Shown: piece by piece, positions 17,133 through 24,511 of the stretch | Layout of the letters: each line of letters begins with the position of its first letter | Position numbering within the stretch: the stretch's first letter is position 1 | Assembly (NCBI RefSeq): GCF_020748465.1 | Contig: NZ_JAHZMP010000001.1 | Coordinates: forward strand, 1 to 64,000 | DNA: 64,000 nt | Origin: Terrisporobacter mayombei | Lineage (GTDB): Bacteria > Bacillota > Clostridia > Peptostreptococcales > Peptostreptococcaceae | Direction of reading: 5' to 3' | Translations under genes and position numbers: made by a program | The notes under the pieces: model-generated | The model's database searches: none | Told to the model about the DNA's origin: nothing | Seen by the model: only the letters and a program-made list of their open reading frames with translations

Positions 17133-17357
17133 ATGAATGAAAAGAAACTTTTAATGACTTTTAAAAACACTTTAGGTAATAGCTTTTCTATTACTGTGGA
17201 CGATCCAAGAGAAGACTTGGAAGAACAAGATATAGTAGACGCTATGAATTTAATCAAAGATAAAAACATATTCCAACCAAAGGGATATGACATAGTTGCC
17301 TGTGTATCTGCCAAGGTAGTTAATAGCACAACTACTGAATACGACTTAGAAGTTTAG
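17133..17357 (+). CDS. DUF2922 family small protein
   Basis: The protein has 74 residues. KKLLMTFKNTLGNSFSITV, VDDPREDL, and the central DIVDAMNLIKDKNIF are DUF2922 features; this family regularly neighbours DUF1659 genes. AGGAGG precedes the start. The 84-bp gap to the previous gene contains a TAGCAGCGAACT-like inverted repeat but no clear terminator. Function is unknown. Confidence 0.8.
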   Translation: MNEKKLLMTFKNTLGNSFSITVDDPREDLEEQDIVDAMNLIKDKNIFQPKGYDIVACVSAKVVNSTTTEYDLEV

Positions 17358-17370
17358 TCAGGTGATTTAA

Positions 17371-17520
17371 ATGGCTGATTTACAATCTCTCATAGCTAAC
17401 CTTGGTTTTCCCATAGCAATTTCTCTCTATTTGTTAGTTAGAATTGAAGGGAAACTTCAAGCTCTGACAGATAGTATAAGCGATCTGTCTCACAATATTA
17501 CTAATATTACCAATAAATAA
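17371..17520 (+). CDS. yvrJ: YvrJ family small membrane protein
   Basis: The 49-residue product MADLQSLIANLGFPIAISLY continues into LLVRIEGKLQALTDSI. The NxGFPIAxxxYLLxR motif is the YvrJ family signature, with one transmembrane helix followed by an amphipathic tail. It starts 13 bp after the DUF2922 stop, behind AGGTGA, so the three genes form one operon ending at the adjacent terminator. The function of YvrJ is unknown. Confidence 0.82.
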   Translation: MADLQSLIANLGFPIAISLYLLVRIEGKLQALTDSISDLSHNITNITNK

Positions 17521-17522
17521 AG

Positions 17523-17561
17523 AAAAGGTGTGTATCTTTTTAATGAGATACACACCTTTTT
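17523..17561 (+). terminator. Terminator of the DUF1659-DUF2922-YvrJ operon
   Basis: A 15-base perfect stem AAAAGGTGTGTATCT / AGATACACACCTTTT is followed by Ts. Similar hairpins occur at about 17970-18010 (degenerate) and 47425-47464. Confidence 0.9.
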
Positions 17562-17675
17562 AATTTGGAAGAAATATAAAAATATTAACTGTCAAGAACT
17601 GCTCAACTATAACAAATCCAAAGACAAAGTTATTATTGCTATTTTTCATAATTTAATCTAATCAGCTTATAATGA

Positions 17676-17864
17676 TCATTCTAATTTCTTAACATTTTTT
17701 TTTAATATATTTACAATCGATATTATTAAAGCTATTACAATTATTTTTACTAAAACAATATTATAAACAGAGTTATATAAATAATTATCAAATAATTGAC
17801 ATACGATGACTACGATTATCATATCTAATATAAATGTTTTTGAAGTATATTTTTTATATCTCAT
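17676..17864 (-). CDS. Small two-helix membrane protein
   Basis: The protein has 62 residues with two hydrophobic helices (FILDMIIVVIVCQLF and VLVKIIVIALIISIV) and a basic C-terminus KKNVKKLE. AAAGGGGATT precedes the ATG at good spacing, so I accept it as a gene. It resembles bacteriocin-immunity or small membrane-modulator proteins in size only; no family can be assigned. Confidence 0.5.
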   Translation of the reverse strand: MRYKKYTSKTFILDMIIVVIVCQLFDNYLYNSVYNIVLVKIIVIALIISIVNILKKNVKKLE

Positions 17865-18020
17865 AATTTAATCCCCTTTTATATATATTTGTATAGTTAT
17901 CTATTCTTCCTGCTCCAGGAGACAGTCCATCTAATCAAAACAGCCTATCAAAAGAGTAATAGATAGCATCTGAAAAATATCTTTTTAATTAGATACGCAC
18001 CTTTTTAATAAGTATATGCT

Positions 18021-18257
18021 TTATTCTTTATATCTTTTTAATTTAGAACAAACATGAGTAATTATTATAAAAGCAAATAAAACTATGAAAATAATCTTTC
18101 CCAGAATACCTCTATAATCAGTTATCTTACAAAAGGTAAAGAATACAAAATAAATTGTCCAAAGTATTTTATTATAATAATCCATTTTATTTTTTGAATT
18201 CTTGATCTCTGAACCAAATAAAAATATGCCAAATATTCCAAGTATAATTAATAACAT
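18021..18257 (-). CDS. Small membrane protein, paralogue of 18814-19050
   Basis: The protein has 78 residues. It starts at ATG giving MLLIILGIF, behind AGGAGA. It has two or three hydrophobic helices with a conserved hydrophilic segment, FGSEIKNSKNKMDYYNKIL, then FCKIT. The same layout (FGTRIKKSENKTEYYNNIL, FCKIT, SKLKKYK end) occurs in the gene at 18814-19050, so the two are paralogues. The family is unknown to me. Confidence 0.65.
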   Translation of the reverse strand: MLLIILGIFGIFLFGSEIKNSKNKMDYYNKILWTIYFVFFTFCKITDYRGILGKIIFIVLFAFIIITHVCSKLKRYKE

Positions 18258-18282
18258 CAATATTCTCCTAACCCACTATTTT

Positions 18283-18469
18283 TTATTCTGTATAAAACAA
18301 TATTATCCTAAAAGCAATATATAGCAATGTTCCTGAAACAATGGCATTTACTAACACTCTTTTTAAATCTACTTGTATTATTCAGCTTTGATAATATAAA
18401 AGATATTAAATAGTTTCCCAAATAAGTAATGATTATAGAACATAATATACAGGCTAAAAAAAGCCACAT
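18283..18469 (-). pseudogene. Frameshifted small membrane protein
   Basis: An ATG behind GGGGGAG opens MWLFLACILCSIIITYLG, followed by LISFILSKLNNTSR. In frame 0 the ORF ends at 18308. Deleting one base near TTTAAAAAG restores a second hydrophobic helix (VLVNAIVSGTLLYIAF) and a longer C-terminus ending at 18283. It looks like a two-helix membrane protein broken by one indel. Confidence 0.5.
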
Positions 18470-18513
18470 TTTTGAGCTCCCCCATTCTCCAATTTTAAAT
18501 ATTTCACATCTTT

Positions 18514-18660
18514 AAAGTATAATACTTAAATCCATCCTTATTATATGTTGTAGTACCCATAACATTTTCTTTGGTAACTACAAAATTTTGGCTTGTCTTA
18601 TTTCTATTCTTATCAGGTTTCAAGGAACCATCAGAAGAATTGCATCCACTTATCTCTGCA
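18514..18660 (-). pseudogene. Orphan Rhs core fragment fused to a lipobox remnant
   Basis: The minus strand reads NKTSQNFVVTKENVMGTTTY then NKDGFKYYT, which is the Rhs core segment also found at 35.8, 37.0 and 39.7 kb. Upstream in the same frame is EISGCNSSDGSL, which looks like the end of a lipoprotein signal with its lipobox cysteine. There is no start and no toxin tip. It is a recombination scar. Confidence 0.65.
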
Positions 18661-18741
18661 AAGCATGCTATTTTTTATTATTTGTTTTTGAAAATATAAA
18701 ACGTAAAGCACAAACAATTATTAATAAGAATATTAACCTTT

Positions 18742-18804
18742 CCGTTGTATAAGTTTTCTTTATTTACTACTTCTTGTTCTTTATTTGTTGTTATACAAGT
18801 AGAA
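18742..18804 (-). pseudogene. Second short Rhs core fragment
   Basis: The minus strand reads STCITTNKEQEVVNKENLY, matching STCITTNVDKEVVNQENLY in the larger Rhs remnant at 37.2 kb. It is only 21 codons long and is separated from the fragment at 18514 by about 80 bp of unrelated sequence. Confidence 0.65.
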
Positions 18805-18813
18805 ACATAAGCT

Positions 18814-19050
18814 TTATTGTTTATACTTTTTTAATTTAGAATGAATATAGTTAAAGATTATTAAAATAATTAACAAAATTAAAATAATCTTTACCACATT
18901 ACTTCTATTATAGGTTATCTTACAAAACAATAGAATAGCATTAAGAGTTGTCATAAGTATATTATTATAATACTCCGTTTTATTTTCTGATTTTTTAATA
19001 CGTGTACCAAAAAAAAATGTACTCAATATTAAAAATATAATTAATTCCAT
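18814..19050 (-). CDS. Small membrane protein, paralogue of 18021-18257
   Basis: The protein has 78 residues. I start at ATG giving MELIIFLIL, behind a consensus AGGAGG; the frame extends 20 codons further up without support. It shares with its paralogue FGxxIKxSxNKxxYYNxIL, the FCKIT segment and the SKLKxYK end, with two to three transmembrane helices. The spacing between the paralogues is filled with Rhs fragments, suggesting the pair travelled with Rhs cassettes. Function is unknown. Confidence 0.65.
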   Translation of the reverse strand: MELIIFLILSTFFFGTRIKKSENKTEYYNNILMTTLNAILLFCKITYNRSNVVKIILILLIILIIFNYIHSKLKKYKQ

Positions 19051-19181
19051 CAATTTCCTCCTATATATTCTTATATCTAATAATCTCCTATGTTTATTAA
19101 GATTACTCAATGTACATAGGAGATTATCATACCTTCAACTTTTAATTATATCACTGTAGCTAATGTTACGATCCTAGTAGT

Positions 19182-19488
19182 TCAGTAAGCCCAATGTCTA
19201 CTCATTCCAACATTTCTACAACATGAATAAACAAAATTTTCTATCTTTTCATTTACCCAATCCAAATTATTGAAAACATGATTTATTGCAGATGCTATAG
19301 TTCTTACAGCTCCATAACTTGCTGCTACCTGTAAATCTGCCACCGCCTAAATTAAAAGCAAATACTAAACTTACTATATAAAATACAATACAAAGTAAAT
19401 TGTAATCAATGCCTGTAATAGTAGTATAAATACTACCAAATGCAGTTATTTGAGAAGTCACCCGTCCAAAAGGAACTACTATCGTCAT
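19182..19488 (-). pseudogene. Frameshifted unknown protein with one membrane helix
   Basis: Frame 0 gives MTIVVPFGRVTSQITAFGSI, then a hydrophobic helix (NLLCIVFYIVSLVFAFNLGG). A one-base shift near 19340 gives ADLQVAASYGAVRTIASAI and HVFNNLDWVNEKIENFVYSC, ending at 19182. No ribosome binding site precedes the ATG. I do not know the family. The remaining 19111-19604 holds only the eut terminator. Confidence 0.4.
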
Positions 19489-19525
19489 AATTCATCATAT
19501 TTAGATTATTTTTAAATTTGTTTAA

Positions 19526-19572
19526 AAACAAGAGGCTATCGAACTAAAAAATAGTGCGATAGCCTCTTGTTT
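19526..19572. terminator. Terminator of the eut operon
   Basis: A 16-base perfect stem AAACAAGAGGCTATCG / CGATAGCCTCTTGTTT lies 33 bp past the eutQ stop, T-rich on both strands. Confidence 0.9.
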
Positions 19573-19604
19573 CTACTTTATTAATACCTACTAAATTAAC
19601 TTTT

Positions 19605-20078
19605 TTATTTTTGGGCTTCCCAATCAGCTGGGTATGTTACATATATAAATCTAGCATAATCTTTAACTGAGAATTTTATACTACTTCCTTTTGGAATAAG
19701 TATTAACTCGCCAGCTGATGCTGATACTTTTCTACCATCTATTATTATATCTAATGTTCCTTCTATTACATAATCTATTTCATCATAATTAAGCGTCCAG
19801 TCAAATGTAGTTTCTTTCATTTCCATTATTCCACAACCTAATCTTGGGCTTTCTTCTAATGTAAATAAATCTTTAGTATAAACTACATCTTTACTATTTC
19901 CTGTATGTAATCTATTAGCTTCACTAACCTTTACAGTTGGTAATTTTATAGATGTTATTCCACTTATATCTTTGTGTCTTATAAAATCTACACCATCATT
20001 ACCTTCACTTAATTTTTCTTCTATTATTTGTCTTACTAATTTTTCTAATAAACTTTTATCTATATTTTTTATATCCAT
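19605..20078 (-). CDS. eutQ: Ethanolamine utilisation protein EutQ
   Basis: The protein is about 157 residues. I choose the ATG giving MDIKNIDKSLLEKLVRQII, because AAAGGAG has proper spacing to it and the eutH stop lies just before. A helical N-terminus (targeting-like) leads into a cupin barrel: LTYDEIDYVIEGTLDIIIDG, GELILIPKGSSIKFS, YVTYPADW. EutQ has acetate kinase activity in Salmonella and is needed for anaerobic ethanolamine growth. It is the last gene of the operon. Confidence 0.9.
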   Translation of the reverse strand: MDIKNIDKSLLEKLVRQIIEEKLSEGNDGVDFIRHKDISGITSIKLPTVKVSEANRLHTGNSKDVVYTKDLFTLEESPRLGCGIMEMKETTFDWTLNYDEIDYVIEGTLDIIIDGRKVSASAGELILIPKGSSIKFSVKDYARFIYVTYPADWEAQK

Positions 20079-20079
20079 T

Positions 20080-21171
20080 TTATGCATTCTCCTTTCTTAT
20101 TGTTTTATTTGCTATAAACATAGCTACTATAACTGCTGTTATTCCTCCAACTAATTTAGCAATTATCATTGGAGTTAACATTTCTTTGTTAAATCCTGCT
20201 GTAAACCCTAAATGATCTCCAAATACAAATGCTGCTGATACAGAAAATGCAACGTTTATTATTTTACCTTTGTTATCCATATTTTTCATCATACCAAACA
20301 TAGGTATACAGTTAGCTAAACTAGCAACCATTCCTGCTGCCGATACATCATTCATTCCTAGTAACTTGCCTAGTGCCATTAATGGTTTATTAAATACTTT
20401 TGTTATAACATATACTAATGGGAACGCTCCTGCTAAAACTATAGCTATATCTCCAACTATTACTAAACCTTCTTCAATTGGTTTCATTCCTGGTATTACA
20501 ACTATGCCTGTTAAAGCTTCAAATATTGCAGCTGCAAATCCTACTGTTATAACTATTACTACTCCTTTTCCAAAGTATGTAAATCCTTTTATCATAGCAT
20601 TTTCAAACTTTAATAATCCTATTGCTATAATTACTGCAAATATTATTATAGGTATTAAGTTTCTTATAACCATCATAACATCAAATCCAGCTACTAATCC
20701 TCCAACAAATGCTCCTATTGGTATCGTTATTATACCTGCAAGTATTCCTGTTGCTAAATACTTTTGATCTTCTTTTTCTATTATTCCAAGTGCAACTGGT
20801 ATTATAAATACTATAGTAGGTCCCATCATAGCTCCTACTATAAGTCCTCCAAACAATCCTGCTTGTGGGTCTTTTGCAAGTTCCATTGCAAGTGGCGCAC
20901 CACCCATATCATTTGCAAGTAAACTTCCTGCAAACATCGCTGGGTCTGCTCCTAATAAATCAAATACTGGTACTACTACTGGTCTTAATACATTTGCTAA
21001 AACTGGTGATAAAGATATAACCCCAACCATAGCAAGTGCTAATGCACCCATTGCCATTATACCTTCTTCAAATTGTTCTCCTATACCAAATTTATTTCCT
21101 ATACACTTATCTATAGCACCTAATACCATAAATACTGCCATTATAAAAATAATAATTTCATTTACGTTCAT
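20080..21171 (-). CDS. eutH: Ethanolamine transporter EutH
   Basis: The protein is about 363 residues with ten or so hydrophobic segments. The start MNVNEIIIFIMAVFMVLGAID follows GGAGGACACT; an in-frame ATT-preceded TTG-type extension of four codons is unlikely. Typical EutH segments are visible: GIGEQFEEGIMAMGALALAM, NDMGGAPLAMELA, GDHLGFTAGFNKEM. EutH helps ethanolamine uptake, especially at low pH. It overlaps eutQ's ribosome site and follows the PduT-like gene by 11 bp. Confidence 0.94.
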   Translation of the reverse strand: MNVNEIIIFIMAVFMVLGAIDKCIGNKFGIGEQFEEGIMAMGALALAMVGVISLSPVLANVLRPVVVPVFDLLGADPAMFAGSLLANDMGGAPLAMELAKDPQAGLFGGLIVGAMMGPTIVFIIPVALGIIEKEDQKYLATGILAGIITIPIGAFVGGLVAGFDVMMVIRNLIPIIIFAVIIAIGLLKFENAMIKGFTYFGKGVVIVITVGFAAAIFEALTGIVVIPGMKPIEEGLVIVGDIAIVLAGAFPLVYVITKVFNKPLMALGKLLGMNDVSAAGMVASLANCIPMFGMMKNMDNKGKIINVAFSVSAAFVFGDHLGFTAGFNKEMLTPMIIAKLVGGITAVIVAMFIANKTIRKENA

Positions 21172-21182
21172 AGTGTCCTCCA

Positions 21183-21734
21183 TTATATTAAATTATCTAT
21201 TATTTGTTTATTTAATGATGGTATTATAGAAGTATTTATTATGTACTTTTTATTTATAACTTTGCATCCTTCGTTTATACCGATTTCTAAATCACTTAAA
21301 TCTCCGCTTACTATATAAACCAATTTCCCACCTATTGCAAAAGATACTTGTAGCTTAATCAAAGATACATCACTAGATTTCAGGGTTTTATTAAGGGCTT
21401 TAAGTCCTGAGCATACTTTATTTGTTTCTACTACTCCAATAGATTTTATACTTTCTAATTTTTTGTATTTATTTTTGAGCCCATTTATTATATCTAAACT
21501 AACAGAGTTTATTATAAAGCTATCAACTATATATTCGTCTCCTTTTGTCAAACCATAATCTATGGACTCTTTTATATAACAAGTTTCTCCTAATATCATT
21601 ATTAAAATTTTTCCTGGACATATACTTTTTAAGTATATTACTTCAACTGATGATTTTTTAACTATTTCATTAGAAACTTCTATACCTTTAGCTATACTTT
21701 TAAATTCTATAGCACCAATACTTTTATTAATCAA
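21183..21734 (-). CDS. Tandem-BMC shell protein, PduT-like
   Basis: The protein has 183 residues with two BMC domains. The first (SIGAIEFKSIAKGIEVSN, then LKSICPGKILIMILGE) and the second (SIGVVETNKVCSGLKALNK, AIGGKLVYIVSGDL) follow the PduT arrangement. Cys39 in the ICPGK loop aligns with the PduT cysteine that binds a [4Fe-4S] cluster at the trimer pore. The product may therefore be an electron-conducting shell subunit of the Eut microcompartment. It overlaps the end of eutN by 8 bp, showing tight coupling. Confidence 0.85.
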   Translation of the reverse strand: MINKSIGAIEFKSIAKGIEVSNEIVKKSSVEVIYLKSICPGKILIMILGETCYIKESIDYGLTKGDEYIVDSFIINSVSLDIINGLKNKYKKLESIKSIGVVETNKVCSGLKALNKTLKSSDVSLIKLQVSFAIGGKLVYIVSGDLSDLEIGINEGCKVINKKYIINTSIIPSLNKQIIDNLI

Positions 21735-21996
21735 AAAACTCTAATGTATCAACTATACCTACTATAGTTGCATCTATTGGAACATTTTCTTTGTCTAATG
21801 AAACCCTTGCTGATGAACCTTTAGTTATGAAAACTAAATCCCCACTACCTGCTCCTGCATTGTCTGCTGCAACTAAAAATCCTTCTTTATATGTGTCTTT
21901 TGTTTTTAAAAGTTTTACAACTAAAAATTTTTGTCCACATAATTTTTCATCTTTTCTTGTTGCCCAAACATTTCCTACTACTTTACCTATCTCCAT
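21727..21996 (-). CDS. eutN: Microcompartment vertex protein EutN
   Basis: The protein has 89 residues. MEIGKVVGNVWATRKDEKL and LVVKLL...AADNAGAGSGDLVF...VDTLE are the EutN/CcmL family pattern. These proteins form pentamers that cap the vertices of the shell. The gene sits between the eut-associated gene upstream and the PduT-like gene downstream, which it overlaps. Confidence 0.93.
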   Translation of the reverse strand: MEIGKVVGNVWATRKDEKLCGQKFLVVKLLKTKDTYKEGFLVAADNAGAGSGDLVFITKGSSARVSLDKENVPIDATIVGIVDTLEFFD

Positions 21997-22008
21997 AACA
22001 ATTCACCA

Positions 22009-22671
22009 CTACATTCTTTTTAGTTTTAAATGATGTATTCTTATAAAATCCTTCGCTAGTGGAGTTACTATACTTTTTTTATCAACTAATACATTTTTTA
22101 TTCCACTTATCATAGGTTTTTTTAAATCGCTTTCTGATATAAGTTTTTGATTTGTTAAATTTAAACTAAATTCATCATTTATTTTTATATCTTTTTTTGT
22201 TTTACTTAAATTTTCTTTTTTATCATCATCTAAATATATAAAATTTATATCTTTTATAATTTCAACACCAAAATTTATTATTTCATCTTCATAAGACATG
22301 TATTTATTGTATAAAGCTTTTGGTGCTGTTTTTTTATATCTTTTATATTCTATACCATCTTCTAATACATATACTTTTTTGCCTTTCATTAACATTTTAA
22401 GTATAAATCTTTCTTCATCTGATACACTATGACCTACAGCTAGGTTACAAAGTCCTCTCATGCAAAGTTTTGATATTATAACTATTTGACAATCTCTTAT
22501 AGATTTTTCAAAGTTAACTACTTCAAATCTTTGCTTTAAAAACTTAAACTGTTCTTTGTTGTTATCTTCGTATAATAAAACAGCTTTAGGTTTATTTTCT
22601 ATTTCATTTATAGAATTTATTTTTTTATAAATTTCTTCTACTATAGTATTTATCATATTTTCGTAGTTCAT
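22009..22671 (-). CDS. Eut-operon-associated protein of unknown function
   Basis: The protein has 220 residues and an N-terminal helix (MINTIVEEIYKKI) of the type used for microcompartment encapsulation. A Rossmann-like domain follows (KAVLLYEDN, DCQIVIISKLCMRGLCNLAVGH, MLMKGKKVYVLEDGIEYK). The C-terminus contains MISGIKNVLVDKKSIVTPLAKDFI, which recalls the start of EutT and several Eut/Pdu proteins. It looks like the conserved 'eut hypothetical' (TIGR02536-like) of clostridial and enterococcal operons. It may be a cofactor-handling flavoprotein-like protein; that is inference. Confidence 0.7.
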   Translation of the reverse strand: MNYENMINTIVEEIYKKINSINEIENKPKAVLLYEDNNKEQFKFLKQRFEVVNFEKSIRDCQIVIISKLCMRGLCNLAVGHSVSDEERFILKMLMKGKKVYVLEDGIEYKRYKKTAPKALYNKYMSYEDEIINFGVEIIKDINFIYLDDDKKENLSKTKKDIKINDEFSLNLTNQKLISESDLKKPMISGIKNVLVDKKSIVTPLAKDFIRIHHLKLKRM

Positions 22672-22692
22672 ATTCTTTTCCTCCCTAGAGGT

Positions 22693-23322
22693 TTAATAAA
22701 ATTTCACAATTTTAGCCATAGTACCTTTACTAAATCCGCATGCATTAGCTTCATCATAGTCTATATGCATATAAGTTTTATATTTGTCACTTACCCTTAC
22801 GACTACATCATCAAATATTAAAGGTCTTTGTCCAAATACTTTTACTTTAACTATCTCATTATCATTCACATTAAATTTAGTTGCATCACATTTTGTAATA
22901 TGTACATGTCTTTTAGCAACCATAAGACCTCTTGGTAGTTCAATTTCTTCTTTATCTGTAGAAATTTTTATTCCTAAAGTACCTTGTAAATCTCCACTTT
23001 GTTTTATAGGTGGTTTTAGTCCAAGAGATAAACCATCTGTTAGAGATATTTCAACTTGAGTCTCTTTTCTACACGGACCTAGTACTACAACATTTGTTAT
23101 ACTTCCTTTTGGTCCTTTAATTGTAACTCTTTCTTTACATGCATACTGACCAGGTTGAGATAAATCTTTTATTTTAGTTAATTTATATCCTGTTCCAAAT
23201 AATTTTTCAACATCTTCTTCACTTAAATGAACATGTCTTCCTGAAGCTTCTACTTCTATAAATATTTCTTTTTTTACTCTATCTGTAACTTCTTTTACTA
23301 TTTCATCTAATAGATTTTGCAT
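22693..23322 (-). CDS. pduL: Phosphotransacylase PduL (EutD-type role)
   Basis: The protein is about 209 residues. The start MQNLLDEIVKEVTDRVKKE follows GGAGGACATT. The N-terminal helix is an encapsulation-peptide candidate. Two PduL domains carry the zinc-binding motifs ASGRHVHLSEEDVEKLFG and AKRHVHITKCDA, plus VLGPCRKETQVEIS. It converts acetyl-CoA from EutE to acetyl phosphate inside the compartment, recycling CoA. The usual EutD of enteric bacteria is absent, so PduL probably takes its place. Confidence 0.93.
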   Translation of the reverse strand: MQNLLDEIVKEVTDRVKKEIFIEVEASGRHVHLSEEDVEKLFGTGYKLTKIKDLSQPGQYACKERVTIKGPKGSITNVVVLGPCRKETQVEISLTDGLSLGLKPPIKQSGDLQGTLGIKISTDKEEIELPRGLMVAKRHVHITKCDATKFNVNDNEIVKVKVFGQRPLIFDDVVVRVSDKYKTYMHIDYDEANACGFSKGTMAKIVKFY

Positions 23323-23334
23323 AATGTCCTCCAA

Positions 23335-24087
23335 TTAATCATATTTTCCTGTTCTTATTTTATAAATCATAATCCAGAACAATGATGATAATCTATTAAG
23401 TGCTTTTATTATATCTTGTCTTTCAACTTCACCATATTCTCCTTTAAAAGCTTGATACGCACTAAGTTCGACTTCTCTTGTAGCACTTCTTAAATCATTT
23501 ATAGATACCACTATTTCTCCCATTTTGTATGACACAAATTCATGATCTATTCCAAAATACTTTTTGGGATAATGAGATTGTTCTCTTATCTCATGCTCGC
23601 TTAAATCTAAAAGTGTAAAGTCTTTTAACTTTTCTTCTAAAACTTCACATCTCATTATATTTCTTACAAAATTTAATATTTCTTCTAAATCTTTTATTAA
23701 TTTAGACATATTATGCTTTTGGCAAAGTATTTGGCTTTGAATTATTTTAGATTCTAATGAATCAATTTTCCCTCTAAGTATTATTCTTTTATGATCTTTG
23801 AATACTAATAAATTTCCATGTAAACTAGTCATATGTTCTGGTTTTTCATTTAATTTAGCACCAAATACACTTATATATTTGTACTTTTTATTTTCAACTA
23901 ATTCATCTTGTTTAGTTTTATTAATATTTTCTATATTATCAACGTATTTAATTTCTATATTTTCTTGAGATAAATATGATTTTGCTGAAGGAGTTATTAT
24001 TTGATTTTTTTGTACATAAAATTCTCTTATATTATCACTATTTTTTGATAATTTTTTTCTTACTTCACTTTCTGTTAAAACAGCCAT
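23335..24087 (-). CDS. eutT: Ethanolamine cobalamin adenosyltransferase EutT
   Basis: The protein has 250 residues. MAVLTESEVRKKLSK then VQKNQIITPSAKSYLSQENI is the EutT N-terminus. The C-terminal PduO/EutT-type helical domain carries SLHGNLLVFKDHKRIILRGK and LNRLSSLFWIMIYKIRTGKYD. It makes adenosylcobalamin for EutBC. A stand-alone hairpin precedes it after eutM, so its expression may be lowered relative to the shell gene upstream. Confidence 0.9.
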   Translation of the reverse strand: MAVLTESEVRKKLSKNSDNIREFYVQKNQIITPSAKSYLSQENIEIKYVDNIENINKTKQDELVENKKYKYISVFGAKLNEKPEHMTSLHGNLLVFKDHKRIILRGKIDSLESKIIQSQILCQKHNMSKLIKDLEEILNFVRNIMRCEVLEEKLKDFTLLDLSEHEIREQSHYPKKYFGIDHEFVSYKMGEIVVSINDLRSATREVELSAYQAFKGEYGEVERQDIIKALNRLSSLFWIMIYKIRTGKYD

Positions 24088-24109
24088 TTTATCATACTCC
24101 TATTTATAT

Positions 24110-24137
24110 AAAAAGGGATGACTAAGCATCCCTTTTT
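24110..24137 (-). terminator. Intra-operon hairpin between eutM and eutT
   Basis: AAAAAGGGATG / CATCCCTTTTT with a 6-base loop and U-run lies 17 bp past eutM. It lacks the AxxGxx hexaloops of the other leaders, so it is probably a partial terminator or an mRNA end that sets shell-to-enzyme ratio. Confidence 0.7.
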
Positions 24138-24153
24138 TATCAAATTTTAATTA

Positions 24154-24462
24154 TTATAAAGTATTGTTAGAAGATGTTTTTGGTAATGTTTTTGGTAATA
24201 TAGCATCTACTTCAAAGTGTGGTCTTGGTATTACATGAACTGATAATAATTCTCCAACTCTTTCTGCTGCTGCTGCTCCTGCATCTGTAGCTGCTTTAAC
24301 AGCTCCTACATCTCCTCTTACCATAACTGTAACTAGTCCTCCACCAACTTGTTCTTTACCAACTAGTTGTACATTTGCAGCTTTAACCATTGCATCTGCT
24401 GCTTCTATTGCTCCTACTAATCCTTTAGTTTCTATCATTCCTAATGCGTTTGCATTTGCCAT
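24154..24462 (-). CDS. eutM: Major hexameric shell protein EutM
   Basis: The protein is about 102 residues and starts [20 protein letters not shown] behind GGAGGT. The single BMC domain shows the [24 protein letters not shown] signature (in outline: [19 protein letters not shown]) and SVHVIPRPH. EutM forms the flat hexamer sheets of the compartment. It lies between eutE and the eutM-eutT hairpin. Confidence 0.95.
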   Translation of the reverse strand: MANANALGMIETKGLVGAIEAADAMVKAANVQLVGKEQVGGGLVTVMVRGDVGAVKAATDAGAAAAERVGELLSVHVIPRPHFEVDAILPKTLPKTSSNNTL

Positions 24463-24511
24463 AACAATGACCTCCAAGTTTTATATATTTTCATAGTTTT
24501 TATAATTTTTA

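Noticed and set aside
20270..20767. Plus-strand open frame of 165 codons inside eutH
   Set aside because: It is the antisense shadow of EutH; the hydrophobic codon pattern mirrors the real gene and there is no ribosome site.
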